NCBI RefSeq assembly: GCF_016097555.1
Contig: NC_054708.1
Span: 26,124,205 to 26,188,204, forward strand
Direction of reading: 5' to 3'
Length of the DNA: 64,000 bases
Origin: Gigantopelta aegis
Taxonomy: Eukaryota; Mollusca; Gastropoda; Neomphalida; Peltospiridae
A program made the translations under genes and the position numbers. The stretch's first letter is position 1, and each line of letters begins with the position of its first letter. Under the pieces are notes generated by a model, which worked only from the letters and a program-made list of their open reading frames with translations, did not search any database and had not been told where the DNA came from. Positions 35,633 through 48,249 of the stretch are shown one piece after another.

Positions 35633-38600
35633 TCACCTACCGAATACAAACTGTTTTCTATACGTAGACTTCATCGGATTTAGTTCAGCTTTTATAGCTT
35701 TTAAAAATATATATTTATTGCCAGATGGAAAATATTTTATTCCGTAGTGGCTTTGGCTATGTCTGGCTATATCAAGACTTTGGTGATGTATCACCTACCG
35801 AATACAAACTGTTTTCTATACGTAGACTTCATCGGATTTAGTTCAGCTTTTATAGCTTTTAAAAATATATATTTATTGCCAGATGGAAAATATTTTATTC
35901 CGTAGTGGCTTTGGCTATGTCTGGCTATATCAAGACTTTGGTGATGTATCACCTACCGAATACAAACTGTTTTCTATACGTAGACTTCATCTGATTTAGT
36001 TCAGCTTTTATAGCTTTTAAAAATATATATTTATTGCCAGATGGAAAATATTTTATTCCGTAGTGGCTTTGGCTATGTCTGGCTATATCAAGACTTTGGT
36101 GATGTATCACCTACCGAATACAAACTGTTTTCTATACGTAGACTTCATCGGATTTAGTTCAGCTTTTATAGCTTTTAAAAATATATATTTATTGCCAGAT
36201 GGAAAATATTTTATTCCGTAGTGGCTTTGGCTATGTCTGGCTATATCAAGACTTTGGTGATGTATCACCTACCGAATACAAACTGTTTTCTATACGTAGA
36301 CTTCATCGGATTTAGTTCAGCTTTTATAGCTTTTAAAAATATATATTTATTGCCAGATGGAAAATATTTTATTCCGTAGTGGCTTTGGCTATGTCTGGCT
36401 ATATCAAGACTTTGGTGATGTATCACCTACCGAATACAAACTGTTTTCTATACGTAGACTTCATCGGATTTAGTTCAGCTTTTATAGCTTTTAAAAATAT
36501 ATATTTATTGCCAGATGGAAAATATTTTATTCCGTAGTGGCTTTGGCTATGTCTGGCTATATCAAGACTTTGGTGATGTATCACCTACCGAATACAAACT
36601 GTTTTCTATACGTAGACTTCATCGGATTTAGTTCAGCTTTTATAGCTTTTAAAAATATATATTTATTGCCAGATGGAAAATATTTTATTCCGTAGTGGCT
36701 TTGGCTATGTCTGGCTATATCAAGACTTTGGTGATGTATCACCTACCGAATACAAACTGTTTTCTATACGTAGACTTCATCGGATTTAGTTCAGCTTTTA
36801 TAGCTTTTAAAAATATATATTTATTGCCAGATGGAAAATATTTTATTCCGTAGTGGCTTTGGCTATGTCTGGCTATATCAAGACTTTGGTGATGTATCAC
36901 CTACCGAATACAAACTGTTTTCTATACGTAGACTTCATCGGATTTAGTTCAGCTTTTATAGCTTTTAAAAATATATATTTATTGCCAGATGGAAAATATT
37001 TTATTCCGTAGTGGCTTTGGCTATGTCTGGCTATATCAAGACTTTGGTGATGTATCACCTACCGAATACAAACTGTTTTCTATACGTAGACTTCATCGGA
37101 TTTAGTTCAGCTTTTATAGCTTTTAAAAATATATATTTATTGCCAGATGGAAAATATTTTATTCCGTAGTGGCTTTGGCTATGTCTGGCTATATCAAGAC
37201 TTTGGTGATGTATCACCTACCGAATACAAACTGTTTTCTATACGTAGACTTCATCTGATTTAGTTCAGCTTTTATAGCTTTTAAAAATATATATTTATTG
37301 CCAGATGGAAAATATTTTATTCCGTAGTGGCTTTGGCTATGTCTGGCTATATCAAGACTTTGGTGATGTATCACCTACCGAATACAAACTGTTTTCTATA
37401 CGTAGACTTCATCGGATTTAGTTCAGCTTTTATAGCTTTTAAAAATATATATTTATTGCCAGATGGAAAATATTTTATTCCGTAGTGGCTTTGGCTATGT
37501 CTGGCTATATCAAGACTTTGGTGATGTATCACCTACCGAATACAAACTGTTTTCTATACGTAGACTTCATCGGATTTAGTTCAGCTTTTATAGCTTTTAA
37601 AAATATATATTTATTGCCAGATGGAAAATATTTTATTCCGTAGTGGCTTTGGCTATGTCTGGCTATATCAAGACTTTGGTGATGTATCACCTACCGAATA
37701 CAAACTGTTTTCTATACGTAGACTTCATCGGATTTAGTTCAGCTTTTATAGCTTTTAAAAATATATATTTATTGCCAGATGGAAAATATTTTATTCCGTA
37801 GTGGCTTTGGCTATGTCTGGCTATATCAAGACTTTGGTGATGTATCACCTACCGAATACAAACTGTTTTCTATACGTAGACTTCATCGGATTTAGTTCAG
37901 CTTTTATAGCTTTTAAAAATATATATTTATTGCCAGATGGAAAATATTTTATTCCGTAGTGGCTTTGGCTATGTCTGGCTATATCAAGACTTTGGTGATG
38001 TATCACCTACCGAATACAAACTGTTTTCTATACGTAGACTTCATCGGATTTAGTTCAGCTTTTATAGCTTTTAAAAATATATATTTATTGCCAGATGGAA
38101 AATATTTTATTCCGTAGTGGCTTTGGCTATGTCTGGCTATATCAAGACTTTGGTGATGTATCACCTACCGAATACAAACTGTTTTCTATACGTAGACTTC
38201 ATCGGATTTAGTTCAGCTTTTATAGCTTTTAAAAATATATATTTATTGCCAGATGGAAAATATTTTATTCCGTAGTGGCTTTGGCTATGTCTGGCTATAT
38301 CAAGACTTTGGTGATGTATCACCTACCGAATACAAACTGTTTTCTATACGTAGACTTCATCGGATTTAGTTCAGCTTTTATAGCTTTTAAAAATATATAT
38401 TTATTGCCAGATGGAAAATATTTTATTCCGTAGTGGCTTTGGCTATGTCTGGCTATATCAAGACTTTGGTGATGTATCACCTACCGAATACAAACTGTTT
38501 TCTATACGTAGACTTCATCGGATTTAGTTCAGCTTTTATAGCTTTTAAAAATATATATTTATTGCCAGATGGAAAATATTTTATTCCGTAGTGGCTTTGG

Positions 38601-40688
38601 CTATGTCTGGCTATATCAAGACTTTGGTGATGTATCACCTACCGAATACAAACTGTTTTCTATACGTAGACTTCATCGGATTTAGTTCAGCTTTTATAGC
38701 TTTTAAAAATATATATTTATTGCCAGATGGAAAATATTTTATTCCGTAGTGGCTTTGGCTATGTCTGGCTATATCAAGACTTTGGTGATGTATCACCTAC
38801 CGAATACAAACTGTTTTCTATACGTAGACTTCATCTGATTTAGTTCAGCTTTTATAGCTTTTAAAAATATATATTTATTGCCAGATGGAAAATATTTTAT
38901 TCCGTAGTGGCTTTGGCTATGTCTGGCTATATCAAGACTTTGGTGATGTATCACCTACCGAATACAAACTGTTTTCTATACGTAGACTTCATCGGATTTA
39001 GTTCAGCTTTTATAGCTTTTAAAAATATATATTTATTGCCAGATGGAAAATATTTTATTCCGTAGTGGCTTTGGCTATGTCTGGCTATATCAAGACTTTG
39101 GTGATGTATCACCTACCGAATACAAACTGTTTTCTATACGTAGACTTCATCGGATTTAGTTCAGCTTTTATAGCTTTTAAAAATATATATTTATTGCCAG
39201 ATGGAAAATATTTTATTCCGTAGTGGCTTTGGCTATGTCTGGCTATATCAAGACTTTGGTGATGTATCACCTACCGAATACAAACTGTTTTCTATACGTA
39301 GACTTCATCGGATTTAGTTCAGCTTTTATAGCTTTTAAAAATATATATTTATTGCCAGATGGAAAATATTTTATTCCGTAGTGGCTTTGGCTATGTCTGG
39401 CTATATCAAGACTTTGGTGATGTATCACCTACCGAATACAAACTGTTTTCTATACGTAGACTTCATCTGATTTAGTTCAGCTTTTATAGCTTTTAAAAAT
39501 ATATATTTATTGCCAGATGGAAAATATTTTATTCCGTAGTGGCTTTGGCTATGTCTGGCTATATCAAGACTTTGGTGATGTATCACCTACCGAATACAAA
39601 CTGTTTTCTATACGTAGACTTCATCTGATTTAGTTCAGCTTTTATAGCTTTTAAAAATATATATTTATTGCCAGATGGAAAATATTTTATTCCGTAGTGG
39701 CTTTGGCTATGTCTGGCTATATCAAGACTTTGGTGATGTATCACCTACCGAATACAAACTGTTTTCTATACGTAGACTTCATCTGATTTAGTTCAGCTTT
39801 TATAGCTTTTAAAAATATATATTTATTGCCAGATGGAAAATATTTTATTCCGTAGTGGCTTTGGCTATGTCTGGCTATATCAAGACTTTGGTGATGTATC
39901 ACCTACCGAATACAAACTGTTTTCTATACGTAGACTTCATCTGATTTAGTTCAGCTTTTATAGCTTTTAAAAATATATATTTATTGCCAGATGGAAAATA
40001 TTTTATTCCGTAGTGGCTTTGGCTATGTCTGGCTATATCAAGACTTTGGTGATGTATCACCTACCGAATACAAACTGTTTTCTATACGTAGACTTCATCT
40101 GATTTAGTTCAGCTTTTATAGCTTTTAAAAATATATATTTATTGCCAGATGGAAAATATTTTATTCCGTAGTGGCTTTGGCTATGTCTGGCTATATCAAG
40201 ACTTTGGTGATGTATCACCTACCGAATACAAACTGTTTTCTATACGTAGACTTCATCTGATTTAGTTCAGCTTTTATAGCTTTTAAAAATATATATTTAT
40301 TGCCAGATGGAAAATATTTTATTCCGTAGTGGCTTTGGCTATGTCTGGCTATATCAAGACTTTGGTGATGTATCACCTACCGAATACAAACTGTTTTCTA
40401 TACGTAGACTTCATCTGATTTAGTTCAGCTTTTATAGCTTTTAAAAATATATATTTATTGCCAGATGGAAAATATTTTATTCCGTAGTGGCTTTGGCTAT
40501 GTCTGGCTATATCAAGACTTTGGTAATGTATCACCTACCGAATACAAACTGTTTTCTATACGTAGACTTCGTCTGATTTAGTTCAGCTTTTATAGCTTTT
40601 AAAAATATATATTTATTGCCAAATGGAAAATATTTTATTCCGTAGTGGCTTTGGCTATGTCTGGCTATATCAAGACTTTGGTGATGTT
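35633..40688. repeat. 158-bp satellite, 32 units, sharing LINE sequence
   Basis: Taking TCACCTACCGAATACAAACT as the start, units fall exactly every 158 bp from 35633; the 32nd begins at 40531. They are almost identical. The main variant is CATCGGATT versus CATCTGATT: the CTG form is in units 3, 11, 21 and 25-32, the CGG form in the rest. Unit 32 carries extra changes. Each unit contains ATGGAAAATATTTTATTCCG, which is also the start of the LINE frame at 40623, so part of the monomer is LINE sequence. Confidence 0.95.
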
Positions 40689-41147
40689 AAAATATTTCTA
40701 AAAACTTTAAAACTTAGACTAACATATGTATATTTACAAGGATGGTTAACAGATATAAATAGTAGTGATAGATATGAAATATATAGATCTTTTAAATCAA
40801 CTATACTTTTAGAAAAACATTTGGATTGGAATATACATCATTTTAGAAATGCACTCACAAGATTTAGATTAGGCTATACAATTATTAAAACTCATAGATA
40901 CAGACATGACTTGCTCAAACAGTGTCACTATTGTGATGACATATTGGAAGATGAATTCCATTTTTTGTTTATATGTCCATTATATAGGGATTTAAGAATA
41001 AAATATCTGTCTCCAAAATACAGGTGTCATCCCAGTAGATTAAAAATGATAATTTTATTAAATACAGAATGTCATACACAGAAGTGGAATTTAAGTAAAT
41101 TCATTTGTGAAGCACTTAGAATTTGGGAAGTATTCTGTAATAGTTAA
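40623..41147 (+). CDS. C-terminal part of a LINE reverse transcriptase polyprotein
   Basis: 174 codons to a stop. It contains RNALTRFRLGYT followed by a CCHC-type finger, C101-x2-C104-x8-H113-x4-C118 (QCHYCDDILEDEFHFLFICP), the usual C-terminal mark of jockey/CR1-like non-LTR elements. The apparent start methionine is only where the satellite-shared segment begins; the reverse transcriptase and endonuclease domains are absent, so this is a 5'-truncated copy. Confidence 0.78.
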   Translation: MENILFRSGFGYVWLYQDFGDVKIFLKTLKLRLTYVYLQGWLTDINSSDRYEIYRSFKSTILLEKHLDWNIHHFRNALTRFRLGYTIIKTHRYRHDLLKQCHYCDDILEDEFHFLFICPLYRDLRIKYLSPKYRCHPSRLKMIILLNTECHTQKWNLSKFICEALRIWEVFCNS

Positions 41148-41280
41148 TTCAAGTCATTTGGTTAGTATGCATAGATAGTATGATTGGTCTCCATATTTCA
41201 TATGTATGTGTTGATGTCTGCGCTACTCATCTTGTAACAGGGTGGTCAACCCTAACAAATAAATAAATAAATATTTATTG
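41148..41280 (+). mobile_element. LINE 3' end
   Basis: 3' untranslated part ending in AACAAATAAATAAATAAATA, a short tandem tail typical of CR1/jockey-like elements. Confidence 0.65.
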
Positions 41281-41351
41281 CCCTCCCTCGCCCCAACGAG
41301 GTCGAAAATGTATGCTTTTTGGTCCTACTCTATATAAATAATATACATTGT

Positions 41352-41416
41352 GTGTGTATATATATATATATGGATAAAAATCTGGCTAGAGATTGTGGCA
41401 GCCGCACTAGATATTG

Positions 41417-41451
<35 letters not shown>
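41352..41451. repeat. AT and poly-C tracts
   Basis: A short TA run and a C homopolymer of about 32 bp at 41420-41451. Confidence 0.85.
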
Positions 41452-41454
<3 letters not shown>

Positions 41455-41724
41455 ACAGTTACTATGGCCTCTTGTAGTGTTACAGTGTTGCTTAATTATA
41501 TACAGTAAAACAAAGTCGAATCAATAACATGTCAGCATTATGGCTATATACTAGTATTTATAGCATTAGGCCTATTATATCTTCCATATATACAAAACCA
41601 ATAAGGCACCACGCGTTTGCTTCAAGAATAGTCCGCAGAGCGTTTCTCAGCTAAAAAGATTACAGCAAGGTCACTTCGGGTCATCTCCTAGACTTCGTGT
41701 AAACAATCAATGAGGAAATCATTG

Positions 41725-41935
41725 TGTTTTGGCTATTTATGAAGCCGAACGCACACTCGCTATGCGCCGTTCGAACGACACGGAATATCGCCCCCACGGA
41801 GCGCACTCGGATTTTCGCCCGACCACGGCGGTTGCCGTTGTAATGACATTATACGACCACGGACGTTCCTACGTCGCCGCTCGAACCGTGGAACGGACAG
41901 TCTGTACAATGTCGTCGCCGCTGTCAAGCACGTGT
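41725..41935 (+). promoter_or_regulatory. CpG-dense stretch, possible TTLL11 promoter
   Basis: Over about 200 bp CG is far more frequent than in the surrounding AT-rich DNA (CGCCGTTCGAACGACACGG, CCTACGTCGCCGCTCGAACC). It lies 1 kb upstream of the first visible TTLL11 coding exon. A promoter role is inference; an unmethylated repeat is the alternative. Confidence 0.35.
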
Positions 41936-42368
41936 ATGTGTGTGTGATGTGTTGACTGACTTCCAAGGATATAGCCTTTGAGCCGTGTGTCATTCTAAAC
42001 ACAGCAACTGGAAACACGAGGTTATTAATTCTATGACGCTGCCGCTGGAATATCGCTGGATCGGTTCGTATTAATCGCAGTCAATGACTGATATTACCAC
42101 AGGTGCTGTATTTGAAGAACTTGATTTGAAGATCTGGTTACGTGAAATGGAAAAGCGGTTTTTATTTTATCACGCCGACACTGGAATCAATTGATAATCA
42201 ATTAATTGTAACGAAGGACCGATTTGAAGACGTGATAACACAGAGGGCTTGCCATCGAATAGTATTACTACTACTACTACTTCTACTACAACTACTTCGC
42301 GTGCTAACGTGCTAAAATAAAAAAATAAAAAATCGTTGTACGATATGTGTTTCCGTGCTTATTATTAT

Positions 42369-42852
42369 GCTGTGACAATGTCGTTAACGTTGATGCTGTT
42401 GGAATCAAGGTAGGCGTGGTAGTTGTAGCTGTGATAGTGTCGTTAACGTTGATACGGATTTAACCAAGGTAGGCGTAGTAGTTGTAGCTGTGATAATGTC
42501 GTTAACGTTGATACAGATTTAACCAAGGAAGGCGTGGTAGTTGTAGCTGCGACAGTGTCGATAACGTTGATACGGATTTTATCAAGGAAGACGTGGTAGT
42601 TGTAGCTGTCACAGTATCGATTACGTTCATACGAATTTAACCAAGAGCGACGTAGTAGTTATAGCTGCGACAGTGTCGATAACGTTCATACGGATTTAAC
42701 CAAGGAAGGCGTGGTAGTTGTAGCTGCGACAGTGTCGATGACGTTGATACGGATGAAACCAAGAAAGGCGTAGTAGTTGTAGCTGTGACAGTATCATTAA
42801 CACGTTGATACGGGAGAAAATAAGAAAGGCGTAGTAGTTGTAGCTGTTTTTG
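42369..42852. repeat. 59-bp minisatellite, about eight units
   Basis: Units contain GTCGTTAACGTTGATACGGA and GGCGTGGTAGTTGTAGCTGT with period 59 bp. They diverge by several substitutions. The array ends about 60 bp before the TTLL11 start codon. Confidence 0.85.
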
Positions 42853-42911
42853 GTTTTGAGTGGAAAATAATGTTTTTTTAACCAGGCCAGTTGTTGTTTG
42901 GAGATTGTACG

Positions 42912-43184
42912 ATGATTGGCGATGGTAAGGTGATGTCGTCGCTAGGCCCGAGAGAGCGCCTTTCAAAGGACAGCCCGTACTACAAGGCGACGGACTTTCG
43001 ACAGTTGCAGATCATAAAACGGCGAAAGGAGGCAGCGGAGAAGGCACGTGAGCGACGTGAGCGACTACAGCAGCTGGCGGAGGTGAAGACGATCTCCAGG
43101 TCGACGGTTACCATCGACACGTCTAAAGCGAAATCTAACAGCGAGGTCGTCAGGGTGTGTAGCGAGGATCTGGGATGGAAAGAG
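42912..43184 (+). CDS. TTLL11: TTLL11 exon 1 (visible)
   Basis: Residues 1-91, MIGDGKVMSSLG to DLGWKE; ends in phase 0 at GTAAGA. Includes a charged coil, RRKEAAEKARERRERLQQL. Confidence 0.83.
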
Positions 43185-43459
43185 GTAAGATAAATAAATA
43201 AATAAATAAATCATTAGTATCATATATGCATGTATGTATGTATGTATGTATGTATTGATGTATGAATATCTATATATTGTATGTATGTCGAGGTTGACTA
43301 TTACACACATAGATATTAACGCACTGGCGCAGGGGATAATTAAATCCTTTCTGGCCTCACAAATTGTCCCATGGCGTTGCTGGGACTCGAACCTGTGGCA
43401 CCGATTCGCCCGCAAATTGCAAGGCTAACCACGATACGCTCTGAGCTATCGAAGTTTCC

Positions 43460-43490
<31 letters not shown>

Positions 43491-43734
43491 TGTATGTATG
43501 TATGTATGTATGTATGGATATCTATATATTGTATGTATGTCGAGGTTCTGGCCTCAACAATTGTCCCATGCCGTTGCTGAGACTCGAACCTGTGGCACCG
43601 AATCGCACGCAAATTCCAGACTAACCACGATGCGCACTGAGCTATTAAGGCATCCATATATGTATGTATGAATGAATGAATGAATGAATGAATGAATGAA
43701 TGAATGTATGAATGAGTGTGGTGGTGGTGGTGGT

Positions 43735-43781
<47 letters not shown>

Positions 43782-43783
43782 TA

Positions 43784-43837
<54 letters not shown>

Positions 43838-43949
43838 GTGTGTGTGTGCGGTGTCTGGTACCGATGTGTGTCTGTCTGTGTGTGTGTGTGTGTATGTGGT
43901 CAGTCTCTGTGTATCTCCCTCTCTGTGTATGTGTGTTGGTGTGTGTATC

Positions 43950-43981
<32 letters not shown>

Positions 43982-44125
43982 TGTGTGTGTGTGTGGTCAG
44001 TCTCTGTGTATGTGTGTTGGTGTGTGTATCTGTGTGTGTGTGTGTGTGTGTGTGTGGTCAGTCGCTGTGTATCTCCCTCTCTGTGTATGTGTGTTGGTGT
44101 GTGTATGTCTGTGTGTGTGTGTGTC

Positions 44126-44164
<39 letters not shown>

Positions 44165-44315
44165 TCAGTCTGTGTATCTCCCTCTCTGTGTATGTGTGTT
44201 GGTGTGTGTATTTGTGTGTATGTCTGGATGTAGGTAGTAGATAAGTAGGTAGATATGAGAAAGGAGGTGTTCTTAACTTTTTTTTAACTGACGACAAATT
44301 CTCTTGGTGGCGCCG

Positions 44316-44392
<77 letters not shown>

Positions 44393-47300
44393 ATGTACAA
44401 AGAAAGTAATATGCAATAACATACAAGCACAAGACAGTCAAGTTAGTCAAACAATGGACACTTCAACAACAGTTTGCTTGAGGGTGGGGACGAAAATCGC
44501 TCGCGATTCACTTAGAATATTTGTGAAAAAACATCCCAGACGACAAACAAGAACAGACTAGTGTTATTTTGACTCCGCGTTCAGCGTCAGCGAGCTACAC
44601 CAACGTTCGCGAACAATATAGGACTGATTCCCAGCGAGGGTAATTCGGTTTAAGTTTGCTTTTTTGTTTAACGACACCACTAGAGCACATTGATTAATTA
44701 ATCATCGGCTATTGGATGTCAAACACTTGATAATTCTGAATCGTAGTCAACAGAGGAAATCCGCCACATTTTTTCTAATGCAGCCAAGGATCTTTTATAT
44801 GCACTTTCCCACAGACAGGAAAACACATTGGTATACCAGTCGTGGTGCACTGGCTGGGACGAGAAATAGCCCAATGGGCCCACCGACGGGGATCGATCCT
44901 AGACCGACAGCGCACCAAGCGAGCGCTAATTCGGTTTAAAGTGAAGCGCAAAAACCAATCTAGTGAACGTATTATTTTCTGCTTCGTCTGGCTGAACGCA
45001 GCGCTGTTAATACAAAACCAGACCCTTTCAAATATGAAAATGTGTAAATGAATCTTATAAAAAAAAGTTTATTGATTTATAAAAAAAAGATAATCAGTCC
45101 GCGTTAATTTGTGTGTATTGCTGGGTTAGCGCTCTCTAGTTCTCTAAAATGCATATCATTTGCCATCTAAGTTTGTGTTTGTTACACGCTTCATGCACTA
45201 CAGGGATTGGCCACCCTCTTTCACTCTGATATATATTGACTTTGTGGCAATAATAAATATATTACAACGCCTGAATGGATATATGGATTTTGTAGCTTAT
45301 GGGATTTGCTGTTATACGAAAACAAGGTTGTGTGTTTTCGGGTTTAATAGCTGTTACAACGTCTTTGTATGTGGTCAGCTAATGGCCGCATTGTTTCTTG
45401 ATATTGGTGCACTATTGAAATAACATGAACGTACCAGATTGGCATATAGATACGACAGAAAGAAAGAAAGGTTTTATTTAACGACGCACTCAACACATTG
45501 TATTTACGGTTATATGGCGTCAGAGATATGGTTAAGGACCACACAGATATTGAATGAGAAAATAGCTGTCGCCACTTCAATGGCTACTCTTTTCGATTAG
45601 CAGCAAGGGATCTTTTATATGCACCATTCTACAGACAGGGTAGTACATACCACGGCCTTTGATATGCCAGTCGTGGTGCACTGGCTGGAACGAGAAATAG
45701 CCCAATGGGCCCATCGACGGGGATCGATCCCACACCGACCGCGCATCGAGCGAGCGCTGTACCACTGGGCTACGTCTCGCCCCCATAGATACGACAGATA
45801 TTTGTCTTGGATGACTTTGACTCCGATGTATAACATAGGTTTGGTAACAGAAATATATTAGAATATTTTTAATTCCATCCAAAATTAATTTTAAAGAATT
45901 TAAAACATTTAAAGTTTTATATAAAGTTTTAAAATATACTTACCTTGATATTCCTGTGATGTTTCTACCCACAGCTCTTTACACTGTGGGTTTTTTTTTT
46001 TTTTTTACATAATACCTTTTATTTTTAATTTAATCTTATTCATATACTTACCTTTGTTTGACACCCAGTAGCCGAGGTCTAGTTTGTGCTGAGATGTCGT
46101 TAAACATTAATTAATTAATTCATTCATTCGTTCGTTCGTTCGTTCGTTCGTTCGTTCGTCCATTCATTCATTCATTCTGATGTTGTAGCACAGTGGTAAA
46201 GCGTTCGCTTGATGCGCGGTCGGTCTGGGATCGATCCCTGTCGGTGACCCCATTAGGCTGTTTCTCGCTCCACCCAGTGCACCACGACTGGTATATCAAA
46301 GGCCGTGGTATGTACTACCCTGTCTGTGGGATGGTGCATATAAAAGATCTACTAGTATTGCTGCTAATCGAAAAGAGTAGCCCATGAAGTGGCGATAGCA
46401 GGTTTCCTCTCTCAATATCTGTGTGGTCCTTAACCATATGTCCGACGCCATATAACCGTAAATAAAATGTGTTGAGTGCGTCGTTAAATAAAACATGTCC
46501 TTCCTTCATTCTGATATATAACGTGGCTATACGACGAATGGTTGTTATATAAAACATCACATTGGTTTCATTAATTTATTAACTGGTCCTGGAGGCAGGA
46601 GGTTCGAGAGACGATAGCCCACCAAACCCCCACCACGTTCCACGATTAGCAATATTTGAATAATGAACATTTCCATGTTAATAATTGAGTTTTAGAGAAG
46701 ATGAGGTTGTTAAAGGGGCATGCCTGAGTTTGCTGCAATTTTTAAGATGTTATCGACTAACAGAGACTTTTTAACGATTGTAATATATTAGTGGCTGTAT
46801 ATTAAACGTGTTTCTGATCGTTCTAATATTTGTACTAGGTTAAATTTCATTTTATTTCCTAAAATATTTTTACGAACGAAAATGACAAAATCCAATTTGG
46901 GCTTCTTACAAATATTAAGACGACCAGAAAGACATTGAATATACACACACTGATATTGTAAATAAGAAAATATATTTAATATGCAAGTTTAATCGTAGAA
47001 ATATTTTATTAGTCGGAAACATCTTACAATGCAGTTAACTCAGGAATATCTCTGTGTTTGTTACGTGCTTCATAGATTTCTTTGGTTTCTTTTCTTTTTA
47101 AATGCTATATACGGAAATCAGAACACTGTAAAACAAAAGAAAGAAAGAAAGAAAGCAGGACCAATTCCTTTCGATCCCAATACATTTAACTCAGCTTATT
47201 ATCACAATACAGCCTTCGTGGATCAATCAGTTGTAACATTCATTTGGACAGTTGCCATTTTAGTCATTTGACCAAATGACTGGTTTAACTGATTGTAACG

Positions 47301-48174
47301 TATACACCCATGCATTATCGTGTATTTATAAGGATTTGACCTACACAATCCACAGGCTTAGCCTAGGCCTAGAAACAATCCTCGATTATGAGCTCTGCCA
47401 GAGACTGGACGTGGGCGAGGGGCGGGATGTAGCCCAGTGGTACAGCGCTCGCTCGATGCGCGGTCGGTGTGAGGTCTATCCTCGTCGGTGGCCTCATTGC
47501 GCTATTTTTCGTTCCAGCCAGTGCACAACGACTGGTATATCAAAGGCCGTGGTATGTACTACCCTGTCTGGGATGGTGCATATAAAAGATCCCTTGCTGC
47601 TAATCGAAAAGAGTAGCCCATGAAGTGGCGACAGCGAGTTTCCTCTCTCTATATATCTGTGTTGTCCTTAACCATATGTCTGACGACATACAACCGTAAA
47701 TAAAATGTGTTGAATGCGTCGTTAAATAAAACATTTCCTTTATTCATTCCAATAGCCTATGATGAATAAATCAATATGCTTTAGTGGTTTTGTTGAGCAA
47801 AACAAATTTTAACCATCCATGCTTAAGGCTATTTCTATTAACTCACTGTCCAGGACAGACAAACTAGATAGCTGAGGTGTGTGACCAGAATAGCGTGCAT
47901 GACACTGAATTGGATATAAGCACGAATATAACTATATGCTGAAGGAAAGGTGAGAATGAAATTTCATTAAGACAACCACTGAGGTTCTGAACAGCGTGTC
48001 AATTACTTCGACCTGATCCGCCCACTTTGCTTTTTTTTTATTTTATTAATTCATGGTAGGTCGAGCAAGGAGTAATGATGCTTCCTGAAACCAGTATGCC
48101 CGTAGGAGCCGGGAGTGGGGCCGATATGTCTGTATCTGTCTCTGTCTGTCTCTGTTTGTCTGTCTGTATGTCTA

Positions 48175-48249
<75 letters not shown>

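Noticed and set aside
40623-41147. Host gene of 174 codons
   Set aside because: The CCHC finger and neighbouring motif are those of LINE C-termini, and a LINE-type tail follows.
42637-42966. Minus-strand frame of 109 codons
   Set aside because: It is the translation of the 59-bp minisatellite.
43712-44244. Cys/Val-rich frames of over 170 codons
   Set aside because: Translation of GT/CT repeats.
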